Shown one piece after another: positions 51,077-60,162 of a stretch of DNA of 64,000 nt (position 1 is the first letter of the stretch; every line of letters starts with the position of its first letter). The translations under genes and the position numbers were made by a program. The DNA is taken from NCBI GenBank assembly GCA_003280605.1, contig QCEM01000006.1, positions 17,240 to 81,239 of the forward strand, read 5' to 3'. Origin of the DNA: SAR116 cluster bacterium AG-355-O21. GTDB taxonomy: Bacteria; Pseudomonadota; Alphaproteobacteria; Thalassobaculales; Thalassobaculaceae. The notes beneath the pieces were generated by a model. The model did no database searches. It had not been told where the DNA came from and was given only the letters and a program-made list of their open reading frames with translations.

Positions 51077-51557
51077 TCAAGCTCACTTCATTGAAAATAC
51101 CGGCGAAGGCCAATGCGGCCCCGAGACGCCGATCTAAGATAAACCAGGCGCAACAATTTACCAGGGTGCAGAGGTTTTATCTGTCCAGACCAAACCCGTA
51201 TTGTGGCTAAAATTATGTATGAAAATCAGCACGTTCGAGAGTCAAGAGAAAAAAGTTTTGCACACCGTAAAAATTTCCACCAGGTTGCGGATAAATGTAT
51301 AGTTGTTCGGCGAATGTCACATAGGCGTCATAAAAAAGAGACTATACTCTTAATGATTTCAATGACTTAGAATTTTTGCCTTTTTTTTAATCAAAAACGC
51401 TAGGCTCCCGGATACGCTGGCCTTTTGGACATTCACAGCTGGTTTTCCATAGTGTTATCCACAGGTTTCGTGGATTAATGCGGCCTGCCAGTTCAGCTGC
51501 GTGATAAACCACCATCAGATGGTTGACGAATGCGCTTGTTCTCTTGAAACTGAGGCG
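51077..51557. other. 481-bp non-coding region with DnaA-box-like sites upstream of uvrC
   Basis: No gene is seen. It is richer in A and T than its neighbours. One exact DnaA box TTATCCACA lies at 51455-51463, with one-mismatch sites TGCGGATAA (51286-51294) and TGTGGCTAA (51202-51210), both in reverse orientation. A TATACT -10-like hexamer is at 51353-51358, with no good -35 at the right distance. It holds the divergent starts of the SDR gene and uvrC. Confidence 0.5.
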
Positions 51558-53525
51558 ATGACAGAAGCGCCGAACGATATCGACTTTTCCCTTAATAAGG
51601 GTATTGATTCTAATGCTGTAGCGGATAGCGTGCATGGTCCCGATATCAAGCGTGGGGTGGCAACAATCCAAGCTGTGGTGAAAACCCTGCCAAATGGACC
51701 AGGGGTTTACCGGATGATCGGTGGCCGCGACCAGGTGCTTTATGTGGGCAAGGCAGGGAATTTAAAAAAACGCGTGCAGGCCTATACGCAACCCGCCCGG
51801 ATCGGCCATCGCATTTTCCGGATGGTTAGTGAAACCTCGCGGATGGAAATTGTGACCACACAGAGCGAAGTGGAAGCTTTGCTGCTTGAAAGTAATTTGA
51901 TTAAACGCCTAAAGCCGCGTTTTAACGTGCTGTTGCGTGACGATAAATCTTTCCCGTTCATTCATATCCGCGATGATCACGCATTTCCGCCGCTGCTGAA
52001 GCATCGCGGCGCGCGCACTGATAAGGGCGATTATTTTGGACCTTTTGCCTCCGCTGGATCGGTCAATCGCACCTTAACGGCACTGCAAAAAGCATTTTTG
52101 ATCCGCAACTGCAGTGATGCCATCTACAACGCTCGCTCCCGGCCGTGTTTGCAATATCAAATCAAACGCTGCTCGGCCCCCTGTGTCGGTCTCATTGATG
52201 CCGAGGCCTATGGCCAGTTGGTGACAGAAGCACGGATGTTTTTGGGCGGCCGTAGCCGGCAAATTCAAGACAAAATGGTCGCCGCGATGGAGCAAGCCAG
52301 CGCGGCCTTAGATTTCGAATCGGCGGCACGCTACCGGGATCGGGTCCGGGCGCTGACCAGCATTCAGGCCCGCCAGGATATCAACATTGAGGGTGTCGAG
52401 GACGCCGATGTCATCGCCCTTCACAGCGATGGCGGCTGGAGCTGCATTCAAGTGTTCTTTTTTCGGGCCGGTGGTAATTTCGGCAACCGAGCGTATTTCT
52501 TAAGCCATGATAAAGCCACCACCGATGCCGAAGTGATCGCTGCTTTCATTGGCCAGTTTTATGATAATAAACAGCCGCCCCGCTCGGTTCTGTTGAGCCA
52601 TAAGCCGGCGGAATTAAACTTGATTGCCGATGCGCTCTCATTGAAAGCAGATCGCCGGGTGCAGGTGCTGCCACCGCAACGCGGCAATAAGCGCAAATTG
52701 ATCGACCATGCGTTAAGCAATGCCCGCGATGCGTTGGCACGCCGGCTGGCGGAATCGGCGAGCCAGCAACGTCATTTGCAAGCCATTGCCGAATTATTTG
52801 ATTTACCGGAGCCGCCTGAGCGCATCGAAGTCTATGACAACTCACACATCCAAGGCAGCAATGCCATTGGGGCCATGATTGTCGCCGGACCTGAGGGGTT
52901 CATGCGACCGGCCTATCGGCGCTTTAACATCCGTAATGTGGTCGACCGCCCGGAGAGCCAGACCGATGATCGTGACAATGCGGTCGCCGCCGGTGACGAT
53001 TTTGCAATGATGCGGCAGGTTCTCACGCGGCGATTTGCACGCGCCTTGAAGAACGATCCCGAGCGTGTCGCAGGCGAATGGCCAGACCTGGTTTTAATTG
53101 ATGGCGGCGGCGGGCAATTGCAGGTTGCCCGCGAGGTGCTCAGCGCTTTAGAGATTTCCTTGCCGATCGTTGCCATCGCCAAGGGCCCGGATAGAAATGC
53201 CGGCCGAGAGCGGTTTTTCATGCCCGGCAAGCAACCGTTTTCCATCGACACCCAGTCACCGGCACTTTATTTCCTGCAGCGGCTTCGGGATGAAGCCCAT
53301 AGGTTTGCCATCGAAGGTCACCGCGCCCGCCGGGCCAAGGCCATGGCCTCATCGCCGATTGATGAGATTGCCGGCATTGGTGCGAAGCGGAAAAAAGCCC
53401 TGTTGCGGCATTTTGGCTCAGCCAAGGCCGTGGCGGCCGCACGGCTTGAGGATCTCGAAGCCGTTGACGGTATCAGCTCGGCCGTCGCCCGCCGCATTCA
53501 TGGGCATTTTCATGACAGCGGCTGA
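51558..53525 (+). CDS. uvrC: Excinuclease ABC subunit C
   Basis: About 655 residues. UvrC makes the two cuts in nucleotide excision repair. The GIY-YIG domain is [20 protein letters not shown], then [17 protein letters not shown], the UVR helix near [20 protein letters not shown], the endonuclease-like domain [19 protein letters not shown] and [14 protein letters not shown], and two C-terminal HhH motifs. An ATG at 51558 has TGAGG 2-6 bases upstream; an ATG at 51501 is also open but starts with a non-conserved segment. pgsA follows 66 bases later. Confidence 0.97.
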   Translation: MTEAPNDIDFSLNKGIDSNAVADSVHGPDIKRGVATIQAVVKTLPNGPGVYRMIGGRDQVLYVGKAGNLKKRVQAYTQPARIGHRIFRMVSETSRMEIVTTQSEVEALLLESNLIKRLKPRFNVLLRDDKSFPFIHIRDDHAFPPLLKHRGARTDKGDYFGPFASAGSVNRTLTALQKAFLIRNCSDAIYNARSRPCLQYQIKRCSAPCVGLIDAEAYGQLVTEARMFLGGRSRQIQDKMVAAMEQASAALDFESAARYRDRVRALTSIQARQDINIEGVEDADVIALHSDGGWSCIQVFFFRAGGNFGNRAYFLSHDKATTDAEVIAAFIGQFYDNKQPPRSVLLSHKPAELNLIADALSLKADRRVQVLPPQRGNKRKLIDHALSNARDALARRLAESASQQRHLQAIAELFDLPEPPERIEVYDNSHIQGSNAIGAMIVAGPEGFMRPAYRRFNIRNVVDRPESQTDDRDNAVAAGDDFAMMRQVLTRRFARALKNDPERVAGEWPDLVLIDGGGGQLQVAREVLSALEISLPIVAIAKGPDRNAGRERFFMPGKQPFSIDTQSPALYFLQRLRDEAHRFAIEGHRARRAKAMASSPIDEIAGIGAKRKKALLRHFGSAKAVAAARLEDLEAVDGISSAVARRIHGHFHDSG

Positions 53526-53591
53526 TTGTCGTTTTTAATGATCCCGTGTACCCTAGGGAAACGGGAAAGTCTGATGGACCAATGAGTTAAG

Positions 53592-54212
53592 ATGTACAGT
53601 CTGCCAAATATTTTGACCCTCGCGCGGATCGGCGTTGTGCCTTTCGTTGTGGTGTTGATTTTTCTCGATGGTGACCTGTGGCGTTGGCTGGCGCTGTTGA
53701 TTTATGCGGCGGCCTGCATCACCGATTACTTTGATGGTTATCTGGCGCGGACCCTCAATGATCAGTCGGATTTTGGCCGCTTACTTGACCCGATCGCAGA
53801 TAAAATCCTTGTTGGTGCCTGTCTATTGGCGCTGACCGCTGTTGATGCCATCGCTGATTGGACCATCATTCCGGCGTTGGTGATTTTGCTGCGCGAGATT
53901 TTAGTCTCAGGCATGCGCGAGTTCCTGGCCGAAATCCGCGTCGGCATGCCGGTAAGTAAGCTTGCTAAGTGGAAAACCACGATTCAAATGCTGGCCATTG
54001 GCTTTGTCATCATTGGACCATCCGGGCCACCGCCGCTGCCGACCGTTATCATCGGTGAAGTTGGCCTATGGGTTGCCGCCGGTCTGACCTTAATTACCGG
54101 CTATGACTATCTGCAACGCGGTCTCTCCCATGCGACACCGGAGGCCGAGCAAGCGCGTCGTAAGGCGCAAGCACAAAAGCGCCGTAATCCGGCAACGGCT
54201 GATCCGGGATGA
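53592..54212 (+). CDS. pgsA: CDP-diacylglycerol-glycerol-3-phosphate 3-phosphatidyltransferase
   Basis: 206 residues with several membrane segments. The CDP-alcohol phosphotransferase motif D-x2-DG-x2-AR-x8-G-x3-D-x3-D is present in ITDYFDGYLARTLNDQSD plus FGRLLDPIADK. The start MYSLPNILTLARIGVVPF is typical of PgsA. It makes phosphatidylglycerophosphate at the inner membrane. It follows uvrC, a frequent pair, and overlaps mobB (ATGA). Confidence 0.96.
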   Translation: MYSLPNILTLARIGVVPFVVVLIFLDGDLWRWLALLIYAAACITDYFDGYLARTLNDQSDFGRLLDPIADKILVGACLLALTAVDAIADWTIIPALVILLREILVSGMREFLAEIRVGMPVSKLAKWKTTIQMLAIGFVIIGPSGPPPLPTVIIGEVGLWVAAGLTLITGYDYLQRGLSHATPEAEQARRKAQAQKRRNPATADPG

Positions 54213-54745
54213 GCGATCCGCAGAGCACGCAGCGGGCCTTCGGCCTGTGTGGTTGGAGTGGCAGCGGCAAAACCACCTTGATATTGAAATTGATTGCGGC
54301 GGTCCAGGCGCGGGGGTTTTCGGTATCAACCATGAAGCATGCGCACCATAGTTTTGATATTGATCGTCCCGGCAAAGACTCTCATCGCCATCGTGGTGCC
54401 GGTGCCCGCGAGGTTCTGATCACCTCGGCGCAGCGCTGGGCCTTGATGCATGAAAACCAAGATCAACCGGAACCAAGCTTGCAGGCGTTACTGGCGCGCA
54501 TGTCGGCAGTCGACCTGGTTTTGGTTGAAGGCTTCAAGCGCCAGCCGCATCCGAAAATGGAAATTCACCGTCCCAGCCTAGGCAAACCGCTGCTTTACCC
54601 CGACGATCCCTCCATCGTCGCGATTGCCTGCAGCGCCGGCCTGAGCACGGCCACGATCCCTCATTTTGACATCGATGACGTCACCGGCATAACCGATTTT
54701 ATGTTGGCAACGGTTGGTTTGACGGCAACCGAAGGGGCCGCCTAG
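54209..54745 (+). CDS. mobB: Molybdopterin-guanine dinucleotide biosynthesis protein MobB
   Basis: 178 residues. The P-loop is GWSGSGKTTLILKLI, followed by VSTMKHAHHSFDIDRPGKDS and RHRGAGAREVLITS, the MobB signature. It is a GTP-binding adapter that helps MobA attach GMP to the molybdenum cofactor. Its stop adjoins the moeA start. mobA itself is not in the window. Confidence 0.95.
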   Translation: MSDPQSTQRAFGLCGWSGSGKTTLILKLIAAVQARGFSVSTMKHAHHSFDIDRPGKDSHRHRGAGAREVLITSAQRWALMHENQDQPEPSLQALLARMSAVDLVLVEGFKRQPHPKMEIHRPSLGKPLLYPDDPSIVAIACSAGLSTATIPHFDIDDVTGITDFMLATVGLTATEGAA

Positions 54746-56026
54746 ATGGGACCCCGCCGGCAAGCAGCAGAACCACAATTGGCCAATGACTGCTTTGCCA
54801 TTGACCAACCCTTATTGCCTGTCAAAGCCGCATTGGCACATCTGCAAGCTGTCGCCCAACCAGTGACCGCGCTGGAAACCATCGCCTTAGAACACGCGCA
54901 GGGGCGGATCTTGGCGCAGCCTGTGATCGCCGCGCGGGCTGTCCCCCCGTGTGATAATGCCGCCGTTGACGGATTTGCGGTGCGGCACCAGGACCTCGAT
55001 CCACAGCGGCCAACCCGACTGCCGGTGGTGATGCGGATTGCTGCCGGCGATCGGCCAGCAAGCAAACCGCTGGCAGCGGCAGCGGCACGCATCTTCACAG
55101 GCGCGCCAATGCCGCCTGCAGCCGATACGGTATTCATGCAAGAGGATTGCCAAAGTGACGGTGACCACGTGATCTTACCTGCCGGACTGAAAATCGGCGC
55201 CAATCGACGCTTTGCAGGCGAAGATATTGCAGCCGGTGATTGTGTGTTGCCGACTGGCCGGCAGTTACGGCCGCAAGAACTTGGCATTGCCGCCTCCGTC
55301 GGACTGGCACGGCTATCGGTACACCGCCGCCTGCGGGTGGCCTTGTTTTCCACCGGTGATGAATTATGCCAACCAGGTGAGATCGCAGGCGATGGTCAGA
55401 TTTATGACTCCAACCGCCAGATTATTGCCGCCATGCTGCAAGCTAATGGTTTTGTCGTCGATGACCTGGGGATTCTTGGCGATGATTTTGCCGGGATTCG
55501 CGACGCTTTATCGGCCGCCGCCGAAAGCCATGACGCGGTGATCACGTCAGGCGGGGTTTCCGGCGGCGAAGAAGATCACGTGAAACGTGCCGTCAGCGCC
55601 AATGGTCAAATACACCTTTGGCGGATTGCCATCAAACCAGGCCGGCCACTGGCGATGGGACAGCTTGGCACGGTGCCGTTTATTGGCCTGCCTGGGAATC
55701 CTGTCGCGGTCATGGTGACCTATTTGCGGTTTGCACGGCCGTTGCTCAACCGCTTGGCAGGCGGGCCGTGGTCGGAGCCGATATTCTATCCCCTGCCTGC
55801 GGATTTCACGTTCCGGAAAAAACCTGGCCGCCGGGAATATTTGCGGGTGACATTGCGCACCGGCGCCGATGGGCAAATGCGGCTTGATCAAGTGCCTGGC
55901 AGCGGATCGGGGATTTTAACCACGATGGCGGCGGCCGATGGTTTGGTCGAACTTGCTGACGACTGCACCATGATTGCTCCAGGTGATCTGCTCAACTATG
56001 TTCCCTTCACGGAGGTGATGCGGTGA
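54746..56026 (+). CDS. moeA: Molybdopterin molybdenumtransferase MoeA
   Basis: 426 residues. MoeA inserts Mo into adenylated molybdopterin. Blocks seen are PPCDNAAVDGFAVRHQD, RIFTGAPMPPAADTVFMQED, FSTGDELCQPGE, the catalytic TSGGVSGGEEDHVK region and IGLPGNPVAVMVTYLRF. It starts directly after mobB and overlaps moaD (GTGA). The set mobB-moeA-moaD-moaE covers late and middle steps of cofactor synthesis. Confidence 0.97.
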   Translation: MGPRRQAAEPQLANDCFAIDQPLLPVKAALAHLQAVAQPVTALETIALEHAQGRILAQPVIAARAVPPCDNAAVDGFAVRHQDLDPQRPTRLPVVMRIAAGDRPASKPLAAAAARIFTGAPMPPAADTVFMQEDCQSDGDHVILPAGLKIGANRRFAGEDIAAGDCVLPTGRQLRPQELGIAASVGLARLSVHRRLRVALFSTGDELCQPGEIAGDGQIYDSNRQIIAAMLQANGFVVDDLGILGDDFAGIRDALSAAAESHDAVITSGGVSGGEEDHVKRAVSANGQIHLWRIAIKPGRPLAMGQLGTVPFIGLPGNPVAVMVTYLRFARPLLNRLAGGPWSEPIFYPLPADFTFRKKPGRREYLRVTLRTGADGQMRLDQVPGSGSGILTTMAAADGLVELADDCTMIAPGDLLNYVPFTEVMR

Positions 56027-56277
56027 AAATTTTATATTTTGCTTGGCTGCGCAATAAAGTTGGCTGCGCCGAAGAGGAGCTAACGCCGCCGGCAGATGTT
56101 GCAACTGTGGCCGATCTGGTCGCTTGGCTAGCAACACAAAGCAGCGGTCATGCCGATGCCTTGGCGGACATGCAGGTTGTGCGCTGTGCCGTAGACCAAG
56201 AATATGTTGGCCTTGAACATGTTATTGGCGCGGCCCGCGAAGTGGCCTTTTTCCCGCCTGTCACAGGCGGTGATTGA
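56023..56277 (+). CDS. moaD: Molybdopterin synthase sulfur carrier subunit MoaD
   Basis: 84 residues, GTG start overlapping moeA. The start MKILYFAWLRNKVGCAEEEL and the ending AFFPPVTGGD identify MoaD. The tail carries one extra Asp after the GlyGly that normally ends the protein and receives the sulfur. The extra residue must be removed or tolerated for thiocarboxylation. The stop codon overlaps the moaE start (TGATG). Confidence 0.93.
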   Translation: MKILYFAWLRNKVGCAEEELTPPADVATVADLVAWLATQSSGHADALADMQVVRCAVDQEYVGLEHVIGAAREVAFFPPVTGGD

Positions 56278-56744
56278 TGTCTGTCAAAGTGCAGGCAGAT
56301 GATTTTGATCTTGCCGCCGAGCTGGCGGCAATGCGTGCCGGTAACCATAACATTGGCGCTGTCGCCAGCTTTGTCGGCTTGGTCCGGGACATGGCCGACT
56401 TGGGCGATGGTGGCCGCGATCAAGTCACCGCCATGACGCTCGAGCATTACCCGGGCATGACCGAAAAAATGCTCGCCCGGATCGATGCTGAGGCGCAAGC
56501 CCGCTGGCCATTGGAAGCTAGCCTTATCATTCACCGCCATGGCCGATTGCAGGCCGGCGAGCAGATTGTCCTTGTTGCCTGCGCGTCGCCACACCGAACG
56601 GCAGCGCTGGAAGCATGCCATTTTCTGATTGATTGGCTGAAAACCGAGGCGCCCTTTTGGAAGCTTGAGCAAACCCCTGATGGCGATGGCCATTGGGTTG
56701 CTGCCCGCGACAGCGACACGGCAGCAACCGAAAAATGGCGCTAA
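56277..56744 (+). CDS. moaE: Molybdopterin synthase catalytic subunit MoaE
   Basis: 155 residues. MoaE converts cPMP to molybdopterin using MoaD-thiocarboxylate. Typical parts are NIGAVASFVGLVRDM, MTLEHYPGMTEKML, HRHGRLQAGEQIVLVACASPHR and the Lys of WLKTEAPFWKLE. The start is the ATG at 56277, overlapping the moaD stop. It ends the cofactor unit; the CoA transferase gene converges from the right 7 bases away. Confidence 0.96.
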   Translation: MSVKVQADDFDLAAELAAMRAGNHNIGAVASFVGLVRDMADLGDGGRDQVTAMTLEHYPGMTEKMLARIDAEAQARWPLEASLIIHRHGRLQAGEQIVLVACASPHRTAALEACHFLIDWLKTEAPFWKLEQTPDGDGHWVAARDSDTAATEKWR

Positions 56745-56751
56745 AAAATAG

Positions 56752-57939
56752 TTAATCGCCGCTTAAGTGGACCGCACCTGACGCTGTCAATTCGGCAATC
56801 TCGGTATCGCTTAGCCCGACATCCCGCAAGATCGCGGCATCCCCAAAACCGATCGTTGGTGCCAAGGTCGCTGCTTGCGCCATCCCTCCCGGCATGGCCG
56901 GATAGCCAATTTGGCCAATCCCTGGTTGCTCAAAATATTCAACCGCTTGGGTTTCTGTGACATGCGAATCGCCTAACCAATCCCCGTAATCATAAACACG
57001 ATTGGCCAGGATGCCTTTGGCCGCAAAAATTTCTAACCAATGATCAGCAGATTGCGTGGCAACCCGTTCAGCGATAATGCGCCGCAACTCAAGCTTGTTT
57101 TCACCACGCGCCTGGAAGGTCAGATAACGCGGATCATCAATCAATTCCGTCAAATCCATGGCTGTGCAGATGGCTGCGAAGTTTTCTTCTTTGACCAGGG
57201 TAATGACAATCCAGCCATCGCGCGCAAGATAGTTGCCGGCCGGCTCATTAAACGGTGTCGGCGCGCCGCCTTCGATTTGATATTCGGCAAATTTCACACC
57301 TTGAAAATGCGCAATAGCTTGCGTCAAGCTAAGGTCGATATAACCGCCTTTGCCTGTTCGGGTGCGCCGAAATAAGGCCATAGAGATGGCTTGAAAGGCA
57401 TATAGACCGCCGGCGACATCGGCCGGAATCGTGTTCACACGATGCGGAATACCGTCACTGCCCGTATTGCTGGCAAGCAAGCCACTGAAAGCCTGCGCCA
57501 CGGTATCTGAACAGGGCCGGTCACGATGCGGACCATGCTGACCAAATCCTGTCATCGACAAGTAAATCAATGCCGGGTTATCGGCGGACAAGGTTGGGTA
57601 ATCAATCCCTAGGCGTTGGGCAACCCCAGGGCGCGAGCTTTCTAAGAAAATATCCGCGTCATCAACCAGCCGCTTAATGAAGGCCCGTCCGTGCGGGTTT
57701 TTCAAATCAACCGTTAAGCTGCGCTTGCCCATATTGCCGGCGACGCTGACACAGGTATTGCCGGCCTTATTAACGCCGATGCCCCGCCCCCAATCACCGC
57801 CAACCGATTCAATTTTAATCACGTCGGCACCGTACATCGCCAATGACGCCGCCGCCGATGGTGCCGCCAGACCTTGGCTGCAATCGATCACCCGTAGACC
57901 CGCAAGCGGTAAATCTTGATCCTTATTCACGTTGCCCAT
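56752..57939 (-). CDS. CoA transferase family III, divergent from acyl-CoA synthetase
   Basis: 395 residues. LPLAGLRVIDCSQGLAAPSA, ADVIKIESVGGDWGRGIG, MGKRSLTVDLKNPHGRAF and IPADVAGGLYAFQAISMALF show the CaiB/BaiF fold with the usual active-site Asp. A GTG at 57930 with GGAAGG 9 bases upstream may be the real start in place of the ATG at 57939. It moves CoA between unknown acids. It is divergent, 92 bases apart, from the NDP-forming synthetase, so the two may share control. Confidence 0.93.
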   Translation of the reverse strand: MGNVNKDQDLPLAGLRVIDCSQGLAAPSAAASLAMYGADVIKIESVGGDWGRGIGVNKAGNTCVSVAGNMGKRSLTVDLKNPHGRAFIKRLVDDADIFLESSRPGVAQRLGIDYPTLSADNPALIYLSMTGFGQHGPHRDRPCSDTVAQAFSGLLASNTGSDGIPHRVNTIPADVAGGLYAFQAISMALFRRTRTGKGGYIDLSLTQAIAHFQGVKFAEYQIEGGAPTPFNEPAGNYLARDGWIVITLVKEENFAAICTAMDLTELIDDPRYLTFQARGENKLELRRIIAERVATQSADHWLEIFAAKGILANRVYDYGDWLGDSHVTETQAVEYFEQPGIGQIGYPAMPGGMAQAATLAPTIGFGDAAILRDVGLSDTEIAELTASGAVHLSGD

Positions 57940-58031
57940 CCTTCCCCTATTATACTTTTTGCTTTCGCCGGACTATACTTTGCGCCATTTCAAAGACGCC
58001 CCACCGAACTACAAACCTGTTCAGGAAAACG

Positions 58032-60104
58032 ATGCCACACTCCGCCAGCTTCATCCATGCCCTAATGCGTCCACGCACGATTGCTTTAATCGGAGCGTCG
58101 GATAATCCATCGCGCACCGCCGGCCGGCCGCTGCGGTATCTGCGCCGCCATGGCTTCGAAGGCAAAGTCTATCCGGTTAACCCCCGGCGCACGGAAGTTC
58201 AAGGTGAACCTGCCTGGCCGTCCCTTGAGGCCTTGCCGGAAGCAATTGACCAGGCCTATGTATTGCTTGACACCGCCCCTGCGATGGCGGTGGTGGAAGA
58301 TTGCGCCCGCCTTGGTATTCCGGTTGTTTCCGTTCTTGCCGATGGTTTTGCAGAAGATGGCCCCGCAGGCGAGGCCCGGCAATTGGCACTGGCGAAAACC
58401 GCAGCTGAGGCCGGCATCCGTTTACTTGGGCCAAACAGCATGGGGGTGGTGAATGTCCATGACCGAACCGCGCTCACCGTCAATGCCGCCCTGGAATGCG
58501 GGCAGCTTATTCCCGGGCGGACCATGGTGCTGTCGCAAAGCGGCAGCTTGATCGGAACCATCCTGTCGCGAGGGCAAGCGCGTGGCATTGGTTTTCACAG
58601 CCTGATGTCACTGGGCAATGAGGCCGATCTGTCAGTTGGTGAAATTGGCCTGGCTGCCGTTGATGACCCTGATATTGATTGCTTCCTGTTGTTTATGGAA
58701 ACCATCCGCCGTCCCGATATGATCGCAAAATTTGCCGCTGCCGCCGCCGCCGCCGGCAAACCGATCATTGTCTATAAGCTTGGCCGTTCGGCCGCCGGTC
58801 AGCAATTAGCTGTCTCACATACCGGTGCCATGGTCGGCTCCGACAAAGCAGCAGATGCGTTTTTCCAAGCCCATGGCATCATCCGGGTAGAACAATTTGA
58901 AACGTTGTTTGAATTGCCGCCGCTGTTGGTTGGCCGCAAACCTGATCCGGCACGGCGGCAAAAATCCGTCGCTGTCGTTACCACCACAGGCGGCGGCGGG
59001 GCAATGGTCGTGGACCGGTTGGGGCACCTGGGGATTACCTGCAGCGGGGCGACAAATGGTGTTGAAGCCAAACTTGCGGCGGCGGATATCACGGTGCGCG
59101 GTAGCTTGATGTTAGATGTCACCTTGGCCGGTGCCCGCTATGAAACCATGCATCTGGTTTTGAAAAGCTTACTTGATGATCCGGCCTATGCCGCCGTTGT
59201 CCCGGTGATCGGATCATCGGCGCAGTTTCATCCTGAATTGGCGGTCAAACCGATTGTTGATCTTGCCGATCACGCCACCCCATTGGCCAGTTTCATGGTG
59301 CCGCAGGCCGACCAATCCCTTAGCACCCTGGCCGCCGCCGGCGTCGCCGGCTTTCGAACCGCGGAATCTTGTGCTGACGCGCTGAACGCCTTCATGCGCT
59401 GGCAACCGCCAAAACCACCACACACTGTTGCCGCGCCAACCCTTCCCGCCGGCACGCAGCCACAATTAGACGAGGCAGAAGCACTGGCGCTATTTGCCGC
59501 TTTCGGTGTGCCAACGGCGCGGACCATTGCCGTTGCCGCCGACGCAGACCTGCCCACTGAGCTGACCTGGCCGGTGGCAATCAAGGTACGCTCCTCCGAA
59601 TTGGCCCATAAATCGGATGTCGGTGGTGTTGCCCTTGGTTTGCATGACGCCGCTGCCTTGGCCGCCGCCCGCGAGGATATTTTAAGCGCGGTCGGTCAGG
59701 CCGCCCCGCAAGCGCAGTTGGATGGGGTTGTGGTGCAAGAAATGGCATCGGGCTTGGGCGAGGTTTTGCTCGGCCTCAACAGGGACCCGACCGTTGGCCC
59801 GGTCGTGGTTCTTGGTCTTGGCGGTTTGCTGGCTGAAATCCATGACGATGTGGCCCTGCGGCTGGCACCTGTCGATCTGGCGACGGCCAAAGCCATGATC
59901 ACGGAAGTTAAAGGCCTGGCGTTGTTGCGAGGCTATCGCGGCCAACCGGCCGGTGATTTGGATGCTTTGGCCGACGCGATTGTGGCGTTTTCGGCATTGG
60001 CCGCCGCCGCCCAGGTCAGCGAGGCTGAAATCAATCCGTTGATCGTCAAAGCCGATGGTGAGGGGGTGATTGCTGTTGACGGCCTGGTGCGATTGCAGGA
60101 TTAA
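58032..60104 (+). CDS. NDP-forming acyl-CoA synthetase (acetate-CoA ligase family, alpha-beta fused)
   Basis: 690 residues. The N-terminal half is the CoA-binding alpha part: TIALIGASDNPSRTAGRPLR and YPVNPRRTEVQGEPAWPSL; the phosphorylated His region is VSHTGAMVGSDKAADAFF. The C-terminal part is ATP-grasp: VAIKVRSSELAHKSDVGGVA, VVVQEMASGLGEVLLGLNRD and SEAEINPLIVKADG. It forms acyl-CoA with ATP giving ADP. ATG at 58032; a longer frame from 57843 lies over the divergent gene and does not look like protein of this family. Substrate not known. Confidence 0.92.
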   Translation: MPHSASFIHALMRPRTIALIGASDNPSRTAGRPLRYLRRHGFEGKVYPVNPRRTEVQGEPAWPSLEALPEAIDQAYVLLDTAPAMAVVEDCARLGIPVVSVLADGFAEDGPAGEARQLALAKTAAEAGIRLLGPNSMGVVNVHDRTALTVNAALECGQLIPGRTMVLSQSGSLIGTILSRGQARGIGFHSLMSLGNEADLSVGEIGLAAVDDPDIDCFLLFMETIRRPDMIAKFAAAAAAAGKPIIVYKLGRSAAGQQLAVSHTGAMVGSDKAADAFFQAHGIIRVEQFETLFELPPLLVGRKPDPARRQKSVAVVTTTGGGGAMVVDRLGHLGITCSGATNGVEAKLAAADITVRGSLMLDVTLAGARYETMHLVLKSLLDDPAYAAVVPVIGSSAQFHPELAVKPIVDLADHATPLASFMVPQADQSLSTLAAAGVAGFRTAESCADALNAFMRWQPPKPPHTVAAPTLPAGTQPQLDEAEALALFAAFGVPTARTIAVAADADLPTELTWPVAIKVRSSELAHKSDVGGVALGLHDAAALAAAREDILSAVGQAAPQAQLDGVVVQEMASGLGEVLLGLNRDPTVGPVVVLGLGGLLAEIHDDVALRLAPVDLATAKAMITEVKGLALLRGYRGQPAGDLDALADAIVAFSALAAAAQVSEAEINPLIVKADGEGVIAVDGLVRLQD

Positions 60105-60121
60105 CGCCGCCGCCGGCGTTA
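60102..60121. terminator. Possible terminator after the acyl-CoA synthetase gene
   Basis: TAACGCCG-ccgc-CGGCGTTA is a perfect 8-bp inverted repeat starting at the stop codon. There is no U tract, so its action is uncertain. The gene from the right converges on it. Confidence 0.4.
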
Positions 60122-60162
60122 TGCCGATGCGAGACGGTTAGGTCCGGCCATCACCGAACCCC

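Noticed and set aside
51077..51557. Calling this region oriC
   Set aside because: Only three DnaA-box-like sites are visible, and the neighbours (SDR, uvrC) are not typical origin neighbours. It is kept as a finding only.
57843..58031. N-terminal extension of the acyl-CoA synthetase by 63 residues
   Set aside because: The extension overlaps the divergent CoA transferase gene and its promoter gap, and the family starts near MPHSASFIHALMRPRTIALI.
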